Source: Bartonella apihabitans | GTDB taxonomy: Bacteria; Pseudomonadota; Alphaproteobacteria; Rhizobiales; Rhizobiaceae | Direction of reading: 5' to 3' | NCBI RefSeq assembly: GCF_030758755.1 | Contig: NZ_CP132387.1 | Coordinates: 2,409,001-2,473,000 of the forward strand | Length of the DNA: 64,000 nt | Part shown: positions 1-8,991 of the stretch, piece by piece | How the letters are laid out: the number at the start of each line of letters is the position of its first letter | How positions within the stretch are numbered: the first letter of the stretch is position 1 | Translations under genes and position numbers: made by a program | Notes under the pieces: model-generated | Told to the model about the DNA's origin: nothing | The model's database searches: none | The model's input: the letters and a program-made list of their open reading frames with translations, nothing else

Positions 1-149
1 CAAAAACCGATAATTGCGGTGAGAAGTGGTATAAGTCCGATCAAGCCAAACCAGCGCGCGCCACTATCAAGAAAGAAAATAAGAGAAAGTAGAACAATAC
101 CGATGATGATACGGATAATGCGATCAACGCTACCAAGATTTTGTGTCAT
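1..149 (-). CDS. DUF2892 (YgaP-like) small membrane protein, C-terminus cut by window edge
   Basis: The reverse strand opens with an ATG at 149 and reads into the window edge without a stop. The product begins MTQNLGSVDRIIRIIIG, followed by a hydrophobic helix and the phrase GLIGLIPLLTAIIGF. This matches the DUF2892 / YgaP transmembrane family, small inner-membrane proteins of about 60-70 residues whose role is not well defined and which are sometimes fused to rhodanese domains. Only the first 49 residues are visible. The family call rests on the N-terminal NxGxxDRIIR pattern and the two predicted helices. Confidence 0.7.
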   Translation of the reverse strand, partial: MTQNLGSVDRIIRIIIGIVLLSLIFFLDSGARWFGLIGLIPLLTAIIGF

Positions 150-371
150 CTAAGAAGCCTTTCCAATTTAGTTCTTTTGTAGATTTAGGCTTGCGGATTG
201 GAAAAAACAATCCTTCAGCCGGTAATTTGGGGCCTTTCACCTTGGCACTTGGGATGAAACGCGTTTGGTTATCATTATCGGTATTTTTTTGTTTTGCAGG
301 AATGTATTAACGACGTAACTTGCCGGATTTGGCCGGATTTGGAGACGACAAAAAGGCTATGCTAAGACAAT

Positions 372-404
372 AAAAAGCTCCGGAAAATTCATTCCGGAGC
401 TTTG
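372..404 (-). terminator. rho-independent terminator of argG
   Basis: An 11-bp inverted repeat (AAGCTCCGGAA / TTCCGGAGCTT) with a short AT loop lies 23 bp beyond the argG stop. Read on the minus strand it is followed by a T tract, as expected for an intrinsic terminator. Confidence 0.8.
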
Positions 405-426
405 GTAAAATCATAAATAAAAATGC

Positions 427-1647
427 TTATTTGCGGTCGCGCGCAGCAAGAGTGCGAAGACGCAAAGCATTCAATTTGATGAAGCCGGCAGCATCTTTCT
501 GGTTATAGGCACCGTGGTCATCTTCAAATGTAACAAGCGAACTCGAATAAAGCGATTTGTCACTCTTGCGACCTTCAATAATGACATTGCCCTTATAGAG
601 TTTCAGCTTGACTTCCCCTTCAACATTTTCTTGCGACAGATCTATTGCTGCCTGCAACATTTTGCGTTCCGGAGAGAACCAGAAACCGTTGTAAATCAAC
701 TCGGCATAACGCGGCATCAACTCGTCTTTCAGATGAGCGGCACCGCGATCAAGTGTGATCGATTCAATTGCGCGGTGGGCTGCAAGTAAAATTGTACCAC
801 CGGGGGTTTCATAGACACCACGTGATTTCATACCGACAAAGCGGTTTTCAACCAGATCGACACGACCGATTCCGTTATCGTGACCATATTTATTGAGTTC
901 GGTCAGCAATGTTGCCGGCGACATTTGTTTGCCATTGATTGAAACAGCGTCACCTTTCTTGAAGCCGATGGTGATAATTGTCGGTTTATCAGGTGCATTT
1001 TCAGGCGAGACAGTGCGCAAATGCACATATTCGGGAGCCGGAAGTGACGGGTCTTCCAACACTTTGCCCTCTGAAGACGAGTGAAGCAAATTCGCGTCGA
1101 CCGAAAACGGTGCTTCGCCCTGTTTATCTTTCGTCACTGGAATCTGGTGTTTCTGGGCAAAATCCAGAAGTTCTGTACGGCTCTTGAAATTCCAGTCACG
1201 CCATGGCGCAATGATCTTGATATCGGGGTTCAAAGCATAAGCTGAGAGTTCGAAACGAACCTGATCATTGCCTTTACCGGTGGCGCCATGAGCAATCGCA
1301 TCTGCACCGGTTTTTTTGGCAATCTCGATCAGATGTTTTGAAATGAGCGGGCGGGCAATTGATGTTCCAAGAAGGTAGACACCTTCATAAACTGCGTTGG
1401 CGCGAAACATCGGAAATACGAAATCGCGAACAAATTCTTCGCGCAGATCTTCCATAAAAATCTGTTTGGCACCGAGCATTTCGGCTTTGCGGCGTGCCGG
1501 CTCAAGCTCTTCGCCCTGCCCCAGATCGGCTGTGAATGTGATAACTTCAGCACCGAGTTCGGTTTGCAACCATTTCAATATGATTGAAGTATCAAGGCCG
1601 CCTGAATAGGCCAGTACAACTTTTTTAACGTCTTTCCACTTTTCCAT
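427..1647 (-). CDS. argG: argininosuccinate synthase
   Basis: ArgG joins citrulline and aspartate using ATP to form argininosuccinate, the penultimate step of arginine synthesis in the cytosol. The N-terminal ATP-pyrophosphatase loop AYSGGLDTS is at residues 13-21, and the substrate-binding segment [13 protein letters not shown] is near 121-133. The length of 406 residues is normal for the family. The frame stays open 29 codons upstream, but family members begin at the [17 protein letters not shown] methionine at 1647, so I use that start. The partner enzyme ArgH is at 9.7 kb and ArgB at 52 kb, so arginine genes are scattered. A terminator follows directly. Confidence 0.97.
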   Translation of the reverse strand: MEKWKDVKKVVLAYSGGLDTSIILKWLQTELGAEVITFTADLGQGEELEPARRKAEMLGAKQIFMEDLREEFVRDFVFPMFRANAVYEGVYLLGTSIARPLISKHLIEIAKKTGADAIAHGATGKGNDQVRFELSAYALNPDIKIIAPWRDWNFKSRTELLDFAQKHQIPVTKDKQGEAPFSVDANLLHSSSEGKVLEDPSLPAPEYVHLRTVSPENAPDKPTIITIGFKKGDAVSINGKQMSPATLLTELNKYGHDNGIGRVDLVENRFVGMKSRGVYETPGGTILLAAHRAIESITLDRGAAHLKDELMPRYAELIYNGFWFSPERKMLQAAIDLSQENVEGEVKLKLYKGNVIIEGRKSDKSLYSSSLVTFEDDHGAYNQKDAAGFIKLNALRLRTLAARDRK

Positions 1648-1831
1648 TTTTTCTGTCCGATAATTAATGGCCCCAATTGATTGACCCGATTGAATTGATA
1701 TGAGCTGTTTTATCAGGAGATAGCAACCATGCAAGCAATCAAAAATTTTTTCTTACATAAAACTTATAAAAACAGATTGAAATGGTTTGATAAAACAATA
1801 AGACAAAGATGATTAACGAGAGATCATGATC

Positions 1832-2473
1832 ATGTCTTTCTTGCCAGACGCCCATGTGTTTTTGGAATTTGCCGGTGCAGCAATCATTTTGACACTCATT
1901 CCGGGGCCTGATATGGCGCTTTTTGTTGGCCGCGCCATATCGCAGGGAAAAGCGGCTGGCCTTGCCTGTATTGCCGGTTGTACAACCGGCATTATCATTC
2001 AGGTTTTTGCGGTCTCTGTCGGCCTCTCGGCATTGATAATAGCTTCGCCAATGGCGTTTTTTATTCTCAAAGTGGCGGGCTCGGTCTATCTCCTATGGCT
2101 TGCTCTACAAGCGCTTTTGAACCGGTCGAATTTTTTGGTCGACGGAAAAAAGCAGAAGAAACTCAGTGTAAAACGGAATTACCTTACCGGTCTTGCGATC
2201 AATTTGTTAAATCCGAAAGTTCTTCTCTTCAATTTGACCTTTTTACCGCAATTTGTGGATGCACTCGACCCGCATGCGCCTGAAAAGATATTTTTTCTCG
2301 GAGCTTCTTTCATTCCGATATCTCTTCCCTTCACGGTTTCGATGGTTTTAGCTGCCGACAAATTTGCGAGAGCCTTAAAAGAAAACCCGCATTTTGTAAG
2401 AATACTTGATTTTTTAATGGCCGGAATTTTCACAGCCTTTGCAGTCCGGCTGATCGTGACCGAAGTTAAATAA
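1832..2473 (+). CDS. LysE/RhtB family amino-acid exporter
   Basis: An inner-membrane protein of about 213 residues with roughly six hydrophobic helices and the N-terminal LysE/RhtB signature LTLIPGPDMALFVGRAISQG. The family exports amino acids or their derivatives (lysine, arginine, homoserine, threonine); the substrate cannot be read from sequence. Two ATGs lie close together (1826 and 1832). The purine-rich GAGAG has a better spacing to 1832. It is divergent from argG with about 180 bp between them, so co-regulation with arginine supply is possible but only inferred. Confidence 0.88.
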   Translation: MSFLPDAHVFLEFAGAAIILTLIPGPDMALFVGRAISQGKAAGLACIAGCTTGIIIQVFAVSVGLSALIIASPMAFFILKVAGSVYLLWLALQALLNRSNFLVDGKKQKKLSVKRNYLTGLAINLLNPKVLLFNLTFLPQFVDALDPHAPEKIFFLGASFIPISLPFTVSMVLAADKFARALKENPHFVRILDFLMAGIFTAFAVRLIVTEVK

Positions 2474-2637
2474 ATATCGGCTTCATCTCGTCGGGGAAAA
2501 TGGCTATAAATTTGAAAATTGCAAACATGTGTATTCGGAAAAACGGCTAAAAACTTTATAAAGTTTGATCTTCCATTGAAGCCGGTCATCCGGTTTTTCC
2601 GGCCGCGAAAATTTCTTTTAAACGAGAGGATAAAGAA

Positions 2638-3324
2638 ATGAGTGATTTCATATTTACGCCCCCTGCAACTGTCGGCATCCCGATCAAAGGGAGCAGCAAA
2701 GTTTTTCCGGTTCACAGAATTTATTGCGTTGGTCGTAATTATGCAAATCATGCAATAGAAATGGGGCATGACCCGTCAAAAGAAGCTCCATTCTTTTTCC
2801 AGAAAAATCCGGATAATCTGGTATTTGATGGTGTTTTCCCTTATCCCCCGAAAAGCCATGATGTCGAACATGAGATAGAGCTTGTTGTTGCTCTTAAAAA
2901 AGGTGGACAAAATCTGACAACAAAAGAGGCGCAAGATTGTGTGTTCGGCTTTGCTGTCGGCCTTGATATGACGCGACGTGATTTGCAGGCCGAACTTAAA
3001 AAAGCGGGGCGTTCATGGGAAACGGCGAAAGCTTTTGAACATTCGGCACCCTGTTCTCATTTAATTGAAAAATCTGAAACCAAAGACATGAAGGAAGGAG
3101 CGATTACCCTTTCGGTAAATGGAAAAGGTCGCCAATCGGGCAATTTGAACGAGATGATCTGGAAAATTCCTGAAATGATTGCCTATTTGTCGCAATTATT
3201 TGTGTTGCAGGCGGGAGATATTATCATGACGGGAACGCCGGCTGGCGTGGGACCGGTGCAAAAAGGTGACAAATTGGTAGGCCATATTGACGGGCTGGAT
3301 GATCTGGTCGTGAAAGTGGGTTGA
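2638..3324 (+). CDS. fumarylacetoacetate hydrolase (FAH) family protein
   Basis: A 228-residue single-domain FAH-family enzyme. The metal-binding pattern HEIELVV is at about residues 78-84, with GLD at 108-110, and the C-terminal GDIIMTGTPAGVGPV loop is typical. Members include acylpyruvate hydrolases, oxaloacetate decarboxylases/tautomerases (FAHD1-like) and aromatic degradation hydrolases, and the short form here is closest to the FAHD1/YcgM-like group. A strong ribosome site (GAGAGGA) precedes the ATG. It stands alone, with no degradation pathway genes beside it, so the substrate is open. Confidence 0.88.
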   Translation: MSDFIFTPPATVGIPIKGSSKVFPVHRIYCVGRNYANHAIEMGHDPSKEAPFFFQKNPDNLVFDGVFPYPPKSHDVEHEIELVVALKKGGQNLTTKEAQDCVFGFAVGLDMTRRDLQAELKKAGRSWETAKAFEHSAPCSHLIEKSETKDMKEGAITLSVNGKGRQSGNLNEMIWKIPEMIAYLSQLFVLQAGDIIMTGTPAGVGPVQKGDKLVGHIDGLDDLVVKVG

Positions 3325-3340
3325 GGAGTGAGGGGATCAC

Positions 3341-3500
3341 ACGCACATCCCAAAAAGTGTGAAACGGTTTTTGGACAAGATGTGCGTGCACTTGAAAAAG
3401 CTACATCCCAAAAAGTGTGAAACGGTTTTTGGATAAGATGTGCGTGTACTTGAAAAAGCTACATCCCGAAAAGCCGGTATGGTTTTTTTTTGAAAATAGC
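3341..3500. repeat. 58-bp tandem repeat with internal palindromes, about 2.5 copies
   Basis: The unit starting ACATCCCAAAAAGTGTGAAA begins at 3345, 3403 and 3461, a period of exactly 58 bp. The first two copies are nearly identical and the third diverges after about 15 bases. Each unit holds a short palindrome (CCAAAAA ... TTTTTGG) nested between CACGCACATC and GATGTGCGTG, so it can fold into a long hairpin. This resembles the dispersed palindromic intergenic repeats common in Rhizobiales. It lies between two convergent genes. Confidence 0.85.
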
Positions 3501-3604
3501 GAGTGTTAAACCGGTTTCCTGAAACTATATGACTGCGGATGGACATCAAAACCGGATGATTCTGGCGGCCGCAATTTGAAATCGGTTAATCAAGTGGCAG
3601 AATA

Positions 3605-4198
3605 TCAGTTCTTGACGGTCTCGCCGGGATAGGCTCCCCAAAGTTGATCCTGCGCTACATAGCCGCGTGTATGGTTGACATCAAGTTCGCACCATTTACC
3701 GTCGCATTTATGAATTGTAGCGATGACACCGGGCTCAAGTTCGGCAGCAAGCGGTGCATTTTCGCTTGGTTCCCGACGCATGGGGGCAAGCTTGGATTTG
3801 TCTTTTTGCCAAGGCGTTATCATTGCTGTGCGATGGCCTGATAAAAGGGACTGGTAAACCCAACCTTCATCACCATCCGAGTCGCGAATTTTACGCCATT
3901 GGTCATATTCCTGTGTAATTTCCACAGGCAATCCCTGTTTTTGATAAGAGAACACAACCGTATAATTACGTCCGGGACCAACGCGTACATTGACACGCGC
4001 CGGTTTGATAGAAACAAAACGCGGCAATGGCAAACCGCTAGGACCCACATTTTGGGAAGCTTCTTGCGCCGCTTCTTCTTCTGCAAAGCCGGAAGCGGAA
4101 AAAAATAACAAACACAAACCCGTCAAAACCGAACAAATGCTTGCCAGGCAAAACATTCTTCCGAGGTTTGAAAAACGGAATTTGCTGAAACTGTCCAC
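3605..4198 (-). CDS. secreted protein with two bacterial SH3-like domains
   Basis: A signal peptide (MFCLASICSVLTGLCLLFFSASGFA) is followed by two SH3b-like modules: one around VNVRVGPGRNYTVVFSYQKQ through GWVYQSLLSG, and one around LAPMRREPSENAPLAAELEP through GYVAQDQLWG. Such proteins act in the periplasm, often binding peptidoglycan, but no enzymatic domain is attached here. The frame extends to a TTG at 4231. I prefer the GTG at 4198, because AGAGAGG lies 8 bases upstream of it, giving about 197 residues. Cysteines in the second module (HKCDGKWCEL) could form a disulfide. Confidence 0.85.
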   Translation of the reverse strand: MDSFSKFRFSNLGRMFCLASICSVLTGLCLLFFSASGFAEEEAAQEASQNVGPSGLPLPRFVSIKPARVNVRVGPGRNYTVVFSYQKQGLPVEITQEYDQWRKIRDSDGDEGWVYQSLLSGHRTAMITPWQKDKSKLAPMRREPSENAPLAAELEPGVIATIHKCDGKWCELDVNHTRGYVAQDQLWGAYPGETVKN

Positions 4199-4347
4199 CG
4201 TATGTGCCTCTCTTCTCTTGTGTTCAATCAATTCTTTTCTGCTATAAGCAGACCAGACTCATGACAGCCTGTTGATCCTATGCCATAGTGCTGGTTAAAG
4301 AGGTCTCAATAATCGCGAAAAATATTGGAAATATTTCGAGGTTTTCT

Positions 4348-5355
4348 ATGCAGGGGAAAAAATTACCGTTGGTCATTTTGACACGCAAGCTTCCGGAACA
4401 GGTTGAAAGACGCATGTGCGAGCTTTTCAATACCGAGGTTGTCAAACAAGATCGGCCGATGTCACGACAGGAACTGGTTGATGCTGTAAAACGTGCAGAT
4501 GTTCTGGTGCCGACAATTTCCGATATCATCGACAAGGATCTTATCGATCAGGCGGGAGATAATCTCAGGATGATTGCCAATTTCGGCAATGGTACCGATA
4601 ATATCGACATTAACGCGGCAACCGGTCGTAGTATCCTTGTAACCAACACCCCGAATGTTCAAACAGAAGATACCGCCGATATGGCAATGGCACTGATACT
4701 GGCGGTGCTGCGTCGCCTTGTCGAGGGTGCCAATGTATTGAATGAAAGCGGTATCTGGCCGGGTTGGTCGCCGGACTGGATGTTGGGACGGCGTATCTAC
4801 GGAAGAAAACTCGGCATTATCGGTCTCGGGCGCATCGGTACAGCGGTTGCGCGCCGCGCCAAGGCATTCGGTCTTTCGATTCACTATCATAATCGCACGC
4901 GCGTTAGCGAAAAAATTGAAGAACAGCTTGAAGCGACCTATTGGGCCGATCTTGATGATATGTTGAAGACGATTGATATTCTTTCAATCAATTGCCCGCT
5001 TACCGAGAAGACCTATCATCTCCTTTCAGCCGAACGTCTTGCTTTGATGCAGGAAACAGCCTACGTCGTTAACACGGCTCGTGGTGAAATTATTGATGAA
5101 AATGCTCTTGCCCGACAGATTGAAAATGGCAAACTTGCCGGCGCAGGTCTTGATGTCTTCGAAAAAGAACCGAATTTCAGTCCGTCGCTCGCAAAATTGG
5201 CAAAGCAAGGCAAGGTGGTGCTTTTGCCACATATGGCATCGGCGACGGTCGAAAGTCGGATCAATATGGGGGAAAAAGTCATCATCAATATCAGAGCTTT
5301 TATCGACCACCATCGTCCACCCGATCGCATTATCCCTGAAAAATTGCGTAACTGA
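4348..5355 (+). CDS. D-isomer specific 2-hydroxyacid dehydrogenase (glyoxylate/hydroxypyruvate reductase-like)
   Basis: NAD(P)-dependent dehydrogenase of about 335 residues. The Rossmann motif GLGRIGTAVA is near residue 159. The catalytic Arg is in NTARGEIID, the Glu in DVFEKEP and the His in LLPHMASAT, so the Arg-Glu-His set is complete. The family reduces glyoxylate, hydroxypyruvate or related 2-keto acids, and the rhizobial orthologues are usually called D-glycerate dehydrogenase. The frame is open from a GTG at 4288, but the ATG at 4348 has CGAGG six to seven bases upstream and fits family N-termini (KKLPLVILTRKLP). Confidence 0.9.
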   Translation: MQGKKLPLVILTRKLPEQVERRMCELFNTEVVKQDRPMSRQELVDAVKRADVLVPTISDIIDKDLIDQAGDNLRMIANFGNGTDNIDINAATGRSILVTNTPNVQTEDTADMAMALILAVLRRLVEGANVLNESGIWPGWSPDWMLGRRIYGRKLGIIGLGRIGTAVARRAKAFGLSIHYHNRTRVSEKIEEQLEATYWADLDDMLKTIDILSINCPLTEKTYHLLSAERLALMQETAYVVNTARGEIIDENALARQIENGKLAGAGLDVFEKEPNFSPSLAKLAKQGKVVLLPHMASATVESRINMGEKVIINIRAFIDHHRPPDRIIPEKLRN

Positions 5356-5839
5356 TTCGTTTTTTACCGAGTCTTCGACCTTTGTAAAAAGCGGTTTGGA
5401 TGCCAATTACGGCACACGGTTTAACGCATCTTGCCAAACTTTATGACTTGAAAACGCTTGAGTTTAGTGACCTATGTTTTGTCGCTAGCCGGTTTTAAAA
5501 GTGACCGATGTTTTGTTTTGGCCGTTAAGTTGAACAGCACAAGTCATCAGCTTTCTCGGTCAACAAGCTTTCCGAAATGAAATATCTACGGATTTTAAAA
5601 AATGCAGGATTGAAAGGCCCTTTGGAAAAGGCTTTTTAGACGGATCTTTTTGTTTTTCAAAAACGGGTCGTTGAAGAATTTTGTCCGGAAACCGGAAAAG
5701 AGCGGCCTTAACTCTTTTCTTAGGCACAAGGGTCTCTTTTAAGCATTATGAATTGTGAGATTTCTGAACTCCAAAGTCGTTATTTTAGCGTCTTTGATTT
5801 TTTGATTGGGCTTTACGCTCTCTCGCTTTTCAAGAAAAC
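5356..5839. other. intergenic stretch with IS-end-like repeats and a weak terminator
   Basis: No gene is seen here. Two near-identical 16-mers, GTGACCTATGTTTTGT at 5467 and GTGACCGATGTTTTGT at 5501, sit 34 bp apart in direct orientation. Repeated motifs of this style occur at the ends of some insertion sequences. A hairpin with a T tail (AAAGGCC ... GGCTTTTT) at 5613-5637 could end transcription on the plus strand. No transposase remnant is readable. Confidence 0.4.
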
Positions 5840-6712
5840 TCAACGCGTGGGGACAGGTGTTTCACCGCTATAGTCGTAAAAACCGCGGCCACTTTTGCGC
5901 CCCAACCAGCCGGCTTCGACATATTTTATCAATAACGGGCAAGGACGATATTTCGAGTCTGACAATCCCTGATGCAAAACGTGCATAATAGCAAGACAGA
6001 CATCAAGCCCGATAAAATCGGCAAGTTCCAATGGCCCCATCGGATGATTGGCACCGAGTTTCAAAGCTGTATCAATTGCATTGACATCCCCCACACCCTC
6101 ATAAAGGGCGTAGATCGCCTCGTTAATCATCGGTACCAAGACACGATTGACGATAAAGGCCGGAAAATCTTCGGTAACAGTAAAAGTTTTTCCGATTGAA
6201 GTGACAAAATCGCAAATTGTCGAGTAGGTCTCTTCGCTGGTTGCGATGCCGCGCACCACTTCAACGAGCTTCATTTGTGGCACCGGATTCATAAAATGCG
6301 TGCCAATGAATTTTCCCGGACGGTTTGTGGTTGCAGCAAGACGGGTAATCGAAATGGTTGATGTATTGGTGGCCAGAATGGTTGAAGGGGCAAGATTTTC
6401 GCATAGACTGATGAAAATATCTCTTTTGATATTCTCGTCTTCGCTTGCCGCTTCAATGATAAGGTCGGCATTTTTCAACTCATCCAAAGTCAGTCGGGTC
6501 GAAAGCCTTTTGATTGTATCAAGGCGGCTTTGCTCGCCCATTTTTCCAGCTTTGACGAGATGGGCAAGGTTTGATTTTATCGTCGAAATGGCATGTTCAA
6601 TCTGTTCGGACGAAATATCGTAAAGAAGAACCTCGAAACCGGCAGTCGCAACAGCTTGGGCAATTCCTCCCCCCATTTGTCCTGCTCCGACAATAGCGAC
6701 CGTCTTTATCAT
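5840..6712 (-). CDS. 3-hydroxybutyryl-CoA dehydrogenase
   Basis: Oxidises (S)-3-hydroxybutyryl-CoA to acetoacetyl-CoA with NAD(P), or works in reverse. The dinucleotide-binding motif GAGQMGGGIA is at residues 9-18. The family signature GTHFMNPVPQMKLVEVVRG with catalytic His near 139 is present, and the C-terminal helical domain is complete; 290 residues is a normal length. A strong AGAGGAGG ribosome site lies upstream, overlapping the end of the adenosyltransferase frame, so the two form an operon. HbdA/PaaH naming varies between genomes, so no symbol is assigned. Confidence 0.95.
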   Translation of the reverse strand: MIKTVAIVGAGQMGGGIAQAVATAGFEVLLYDISSEQIEHAISTIKSNLAHLVKAGKMGEQSRLDTIKRLSTRLTLDELKNADLIIEAASEDENIKRDIFISLCENLAPSTILATNTSTISITRLAATTNRPGKFIGTHFMNPVPQMKLVEVVRGIATSEETYSTICDFVTSIGKTFTVTEDFPAFIVNRVLVPMINEAIYALYEGVGDVNAIDTALKLGANHPMGPLELADFIGLDVCLAIMHVLHQGLSDSKYRPCPLLIKYVEAGWLGRKSGRGFYDYSGETPVPTR

Positions 6713-6727
6713 GTGCTGATTCCTCCT

Positions 6728-7289
6728 CTAGCGATTCTTTCCCGGTATCCATAATACATCATTTTTACCACAATCATTAGCATAACGGGCAGCAACAAAC
6801 AGAAAATCCGAAAGCCGGTTGATATAGCCCAGAACATCCTTGCTGACATGTTCCTGTTTACTCAATGCAACAATGGTGCGTTCGGTACGTCTTGCAACAG
6901 TGCGGGCAAGGTGTAGAAAGGCGGATGCTTTGGAACCCGCCAGGTAAAACAAAGGATTTCAAGGGCGAGAGTTTTTCATTCAACTTGTCAATTTCATCTT
7001 CAAGCCGTTTTGTCTGGGTGGAGAGAACGCGTAAATCGGTTTTATTTTCGCTCTGTTCAGGGGTTGCAAGATCGGCCCCGAGATCGAACAGGTCATTTTG
7101 TATTTCTTCGAGCATTTTGTCGAGCTCGCTTACCGTTTCGAGACGGGCAAGTCCGATTGTTGCATTGGTTTCATCGATCAGGCCATAAGCATCAACGCGC
7201 AAATCGGCTTTCGAGCGTCTGGGGCCATTAACGAGGCCGGTTGTACCATCATCACCTGTACGCGTGTAGATTTTATTGATTTTGACCAT
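6728..7289 (-). pseudogene. PduO-type cob(I)alamin adenosyltransferase, frameshifted
   Basis: This enzyme transfers adenosyl from ATP to cob(I)alamin, making the cofactor of methylmalonyl-CoA mutase. The first frame starts at 7289 behind a GAGGAG site and gives VKINKIYTRTGDDGTTGLV through SPLKSFVLPGG. The conserved remainder, SKASAFLHLARTVARRTERT through INRLSDFLFVAARYAN, lies in another frame ending at 6728. The junction is the CCC at 6935-6937: removing one base restores an uninterrupted protein of normal length. Either this is a sequencing error or the gene is dead. It is the first gene of an operon with the hydroxybutyryl-CoA dehydrogenase. Confidence 0.88.
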
Positions 7290-7486
7290 TTTGGACTCCT
7301 CGGGAAATCATCTGTCTCAGTTAAAAATATAGATAGATTTGCCTGTGGCAAAGTCCATTAAAGCAGTGTGATGTGATCAAATGACGGGAAAACATTGAAA
7401 TCGCTATTGTAACGCTTGTATAGATTGCGTTCTCAATTAAAATAATTTTATTACGGTAGTCTGTGCGTTTAGCCCGTTAGTACGGG

Positions 7487-8458
7487 TTGATTAACGGGAA
7501 AGACATTGATTTGACGCTGAGACCCTTACGCTTTTGTTGGCGCATTTTATATAACGCTGTCAGCCATTATTTCCGTGATTCTGGCAGTGCTTTTGCCAGT
7601 CATATAGCTTTGTCGGGTTTGATGGCGCTGTTTCCTTTCCTGATTTTTGCAACATCACTTGCAAGTTTTATCGGTGCACGTGCCTATACCCAGCAAAGTG
7701 TCAATGCGCTTTTGAAAATGCTTCCCGATGCAATTGCCGGTCCGATTGTCAAGGAAGTCGTCAATGTCATGACCATTCAGCGCGGTGGTCTGTTGACCAT
7801 TTCGGTTATCGGAACAGCCTATTTTGCTTCAAACGGCGTGGAAGCATTACGAACCGCACTCAATCGTGCCTATCGCGTGGTCGATCGGCGCAGCCTGTTT
7901 TTCTGCCGGTTTCAAAGTCTGTTTTTCGTGATCGTCGGCACGATAGGATTGATGGTTATCAGCTTTCTTCTGGTGCTCGCACCGCTTGTTATCAATATTC
8001 TTCAACATGATTATCCGGTTATCGGCCAATATGTCGGCACAATCCGCTTCTGGCGTTATGCCATTGCCGTTGTTGTTCTGTTAATCAGTCTGTTGATTGC
8101 CCATAAATGGCTACCTGCCGGAAAGCGGAAATTGGCCGATATTTTGCCCGGTATCGGTGTAACCATGGTGGTTTGGGTCTTGGCCTCGATGCTCTTTGCA
8201 CAATATCTGGCGACATTTGCCAATTATGTTTCCACTTATGCAGGGCTTGCCTCAATCATGGTGGCAATCATTTTCCTTTATATGTTGAGTGCCATTTTTA
8301 TTCTCGGTGGAGAAATCAACGCAGCGATTATGTTTTATCGCAACCGCCAGCAACAGCCTGGCCAATTGGTGCGCGCCATTGAACAAAAAGAGGAAAAAGA
8401 AGAAGGTCTCAAACAGCAAAACGATGACGGAGAAAATGATCATAAAGTTGTTTCTTGA
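7487..8458 (+). CDS. YihY/BrkB family inner-membrane protein
   Basis: A membrane protein of about 323 residues with six or so hydrophobic segments. It opens with the family pattern SAFASHIALSGLMALFPFLIF and later has FASNGVEALRTALNRAY. The C-terminal tail is highly charged (EQKEEKEEGLKQQNDDGEND). YihY/BrkB proteins were once called ribonuclease BN, but their role is unclear. The start is uncertain: TTG at 7487 is used, and another TTG at 7511 is possible. The 3' end overlaps the next gene, so the two are probably co-transcribed. Confidence 0.87.
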   Translation: MINGKDIDLTLRPLRFCWRILYNAVSHYFRDSGSAFASHIALSGLMALFPFLIFATSLASFIGARAYTQQSVNALLKMLPDAIAGPIVKEVVNVMTIQRGGLLTISVIGTAYFASNGVEALRTALNRAYRVVDRRSLFFCRFQSLFFVIVGTIGLMVISFLLVLAPLVINILQHDYPVIGQYVGTIRFWRYAIAVVVLLISLLIAHKWLPAGKRKLADILPGIGVTMVVWVLASMLFAQYLATFANYVSTYAGLASIMVAIIFLYMLSAIFILGGEINAAIMFYRNRQQQPGQLVRAIEQKEEKEEGLKQQNDDGENDHKVVS

Positions 8459-8921
8459 TGGTGATGCCTGTCCCGTCAAAACCGAAGCCTATCGGGTAGC
8501 CGAACGTTATCATATCAAGACTTTCATCGTCTCGAACAGCTTCATGAGGATACCGAATGAGGATTTTCTCGAAGCTGTCATTGTTGATCAAGGGTTGAAC
8601 AAAGCAGACGACTGGATTGCAAAAAAGGCTAATGAGGCCAGTATTGTTGTTACCAATGATGTGCCGCTTGCCGATCGTGTGGTTAAAAAGGGTGGAGTGG
8701 CGATTTCCCCCTCCGGCCGGCTTTTTGATGCAGCCACAATCGGCGCGGCATTGGCCACACGCAATCTCTTTGAAAATTTGCGGGAAAGCGGTGTTGTAAC
8801 CGGTGGACCGCGACCGTTTTCCGACCGTGACCGCTCGGCATTTCTGGGCGCACTCGATTTGGCTGTGCAACGCAAAAAACGTCAAGGTTTTGAGCCTGAT
8901 TTTAGCAAAAACCGGCTTTGA
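8436..8921 (+). CDS. YaiI/YqxD family protein (DUF188)
   Basis: A 161-residue cytosolic protein with the family signature DGDACPVKTEAYRVAERY at the N-terminus and the downstream NDVPLADRVVKKGG and SPSGRLFDAATIG blocks. The fold is PIN/NYN-like, suggesting nuclease-type acidic chemistry, but no function is established for the family. I chose the ATG at 8436 because family proteins begin just before the DGDACPVK motif and GGAG lies upstream. An in-frame ATG at 8424 is the alternative. It overlaps the end of the YihY gene by about 23 bp. Confidence 0.88.
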   Translation: MIIKLFLDGDACPVKTEAYRVAERYHIKTFIVSNSFMRIPNEDFLEAVIVDQGLNKADDWIAKKANEASIVVTNDVPLADRVVKKGGVAISPSGRLFDAATIGAALATRNLFENLRESGVVTGGPRPFSDRDRSAFLGALDLAVQRKKRQGFEPDFSKNRL

Positions 8922-8991
8922 CCGGTTTTCGACCAGTCAATTTTCTATTTTGATTAATTTAAAAGTGCCGTTCTGGATAGAGAACCGATGA

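Noticed and set aside
2179..2769. 196-codon minus-strand frame across the exporter and FAH genes
   Set aside because: Overlaps two supported genes on the opposite strand and resembles no protein.
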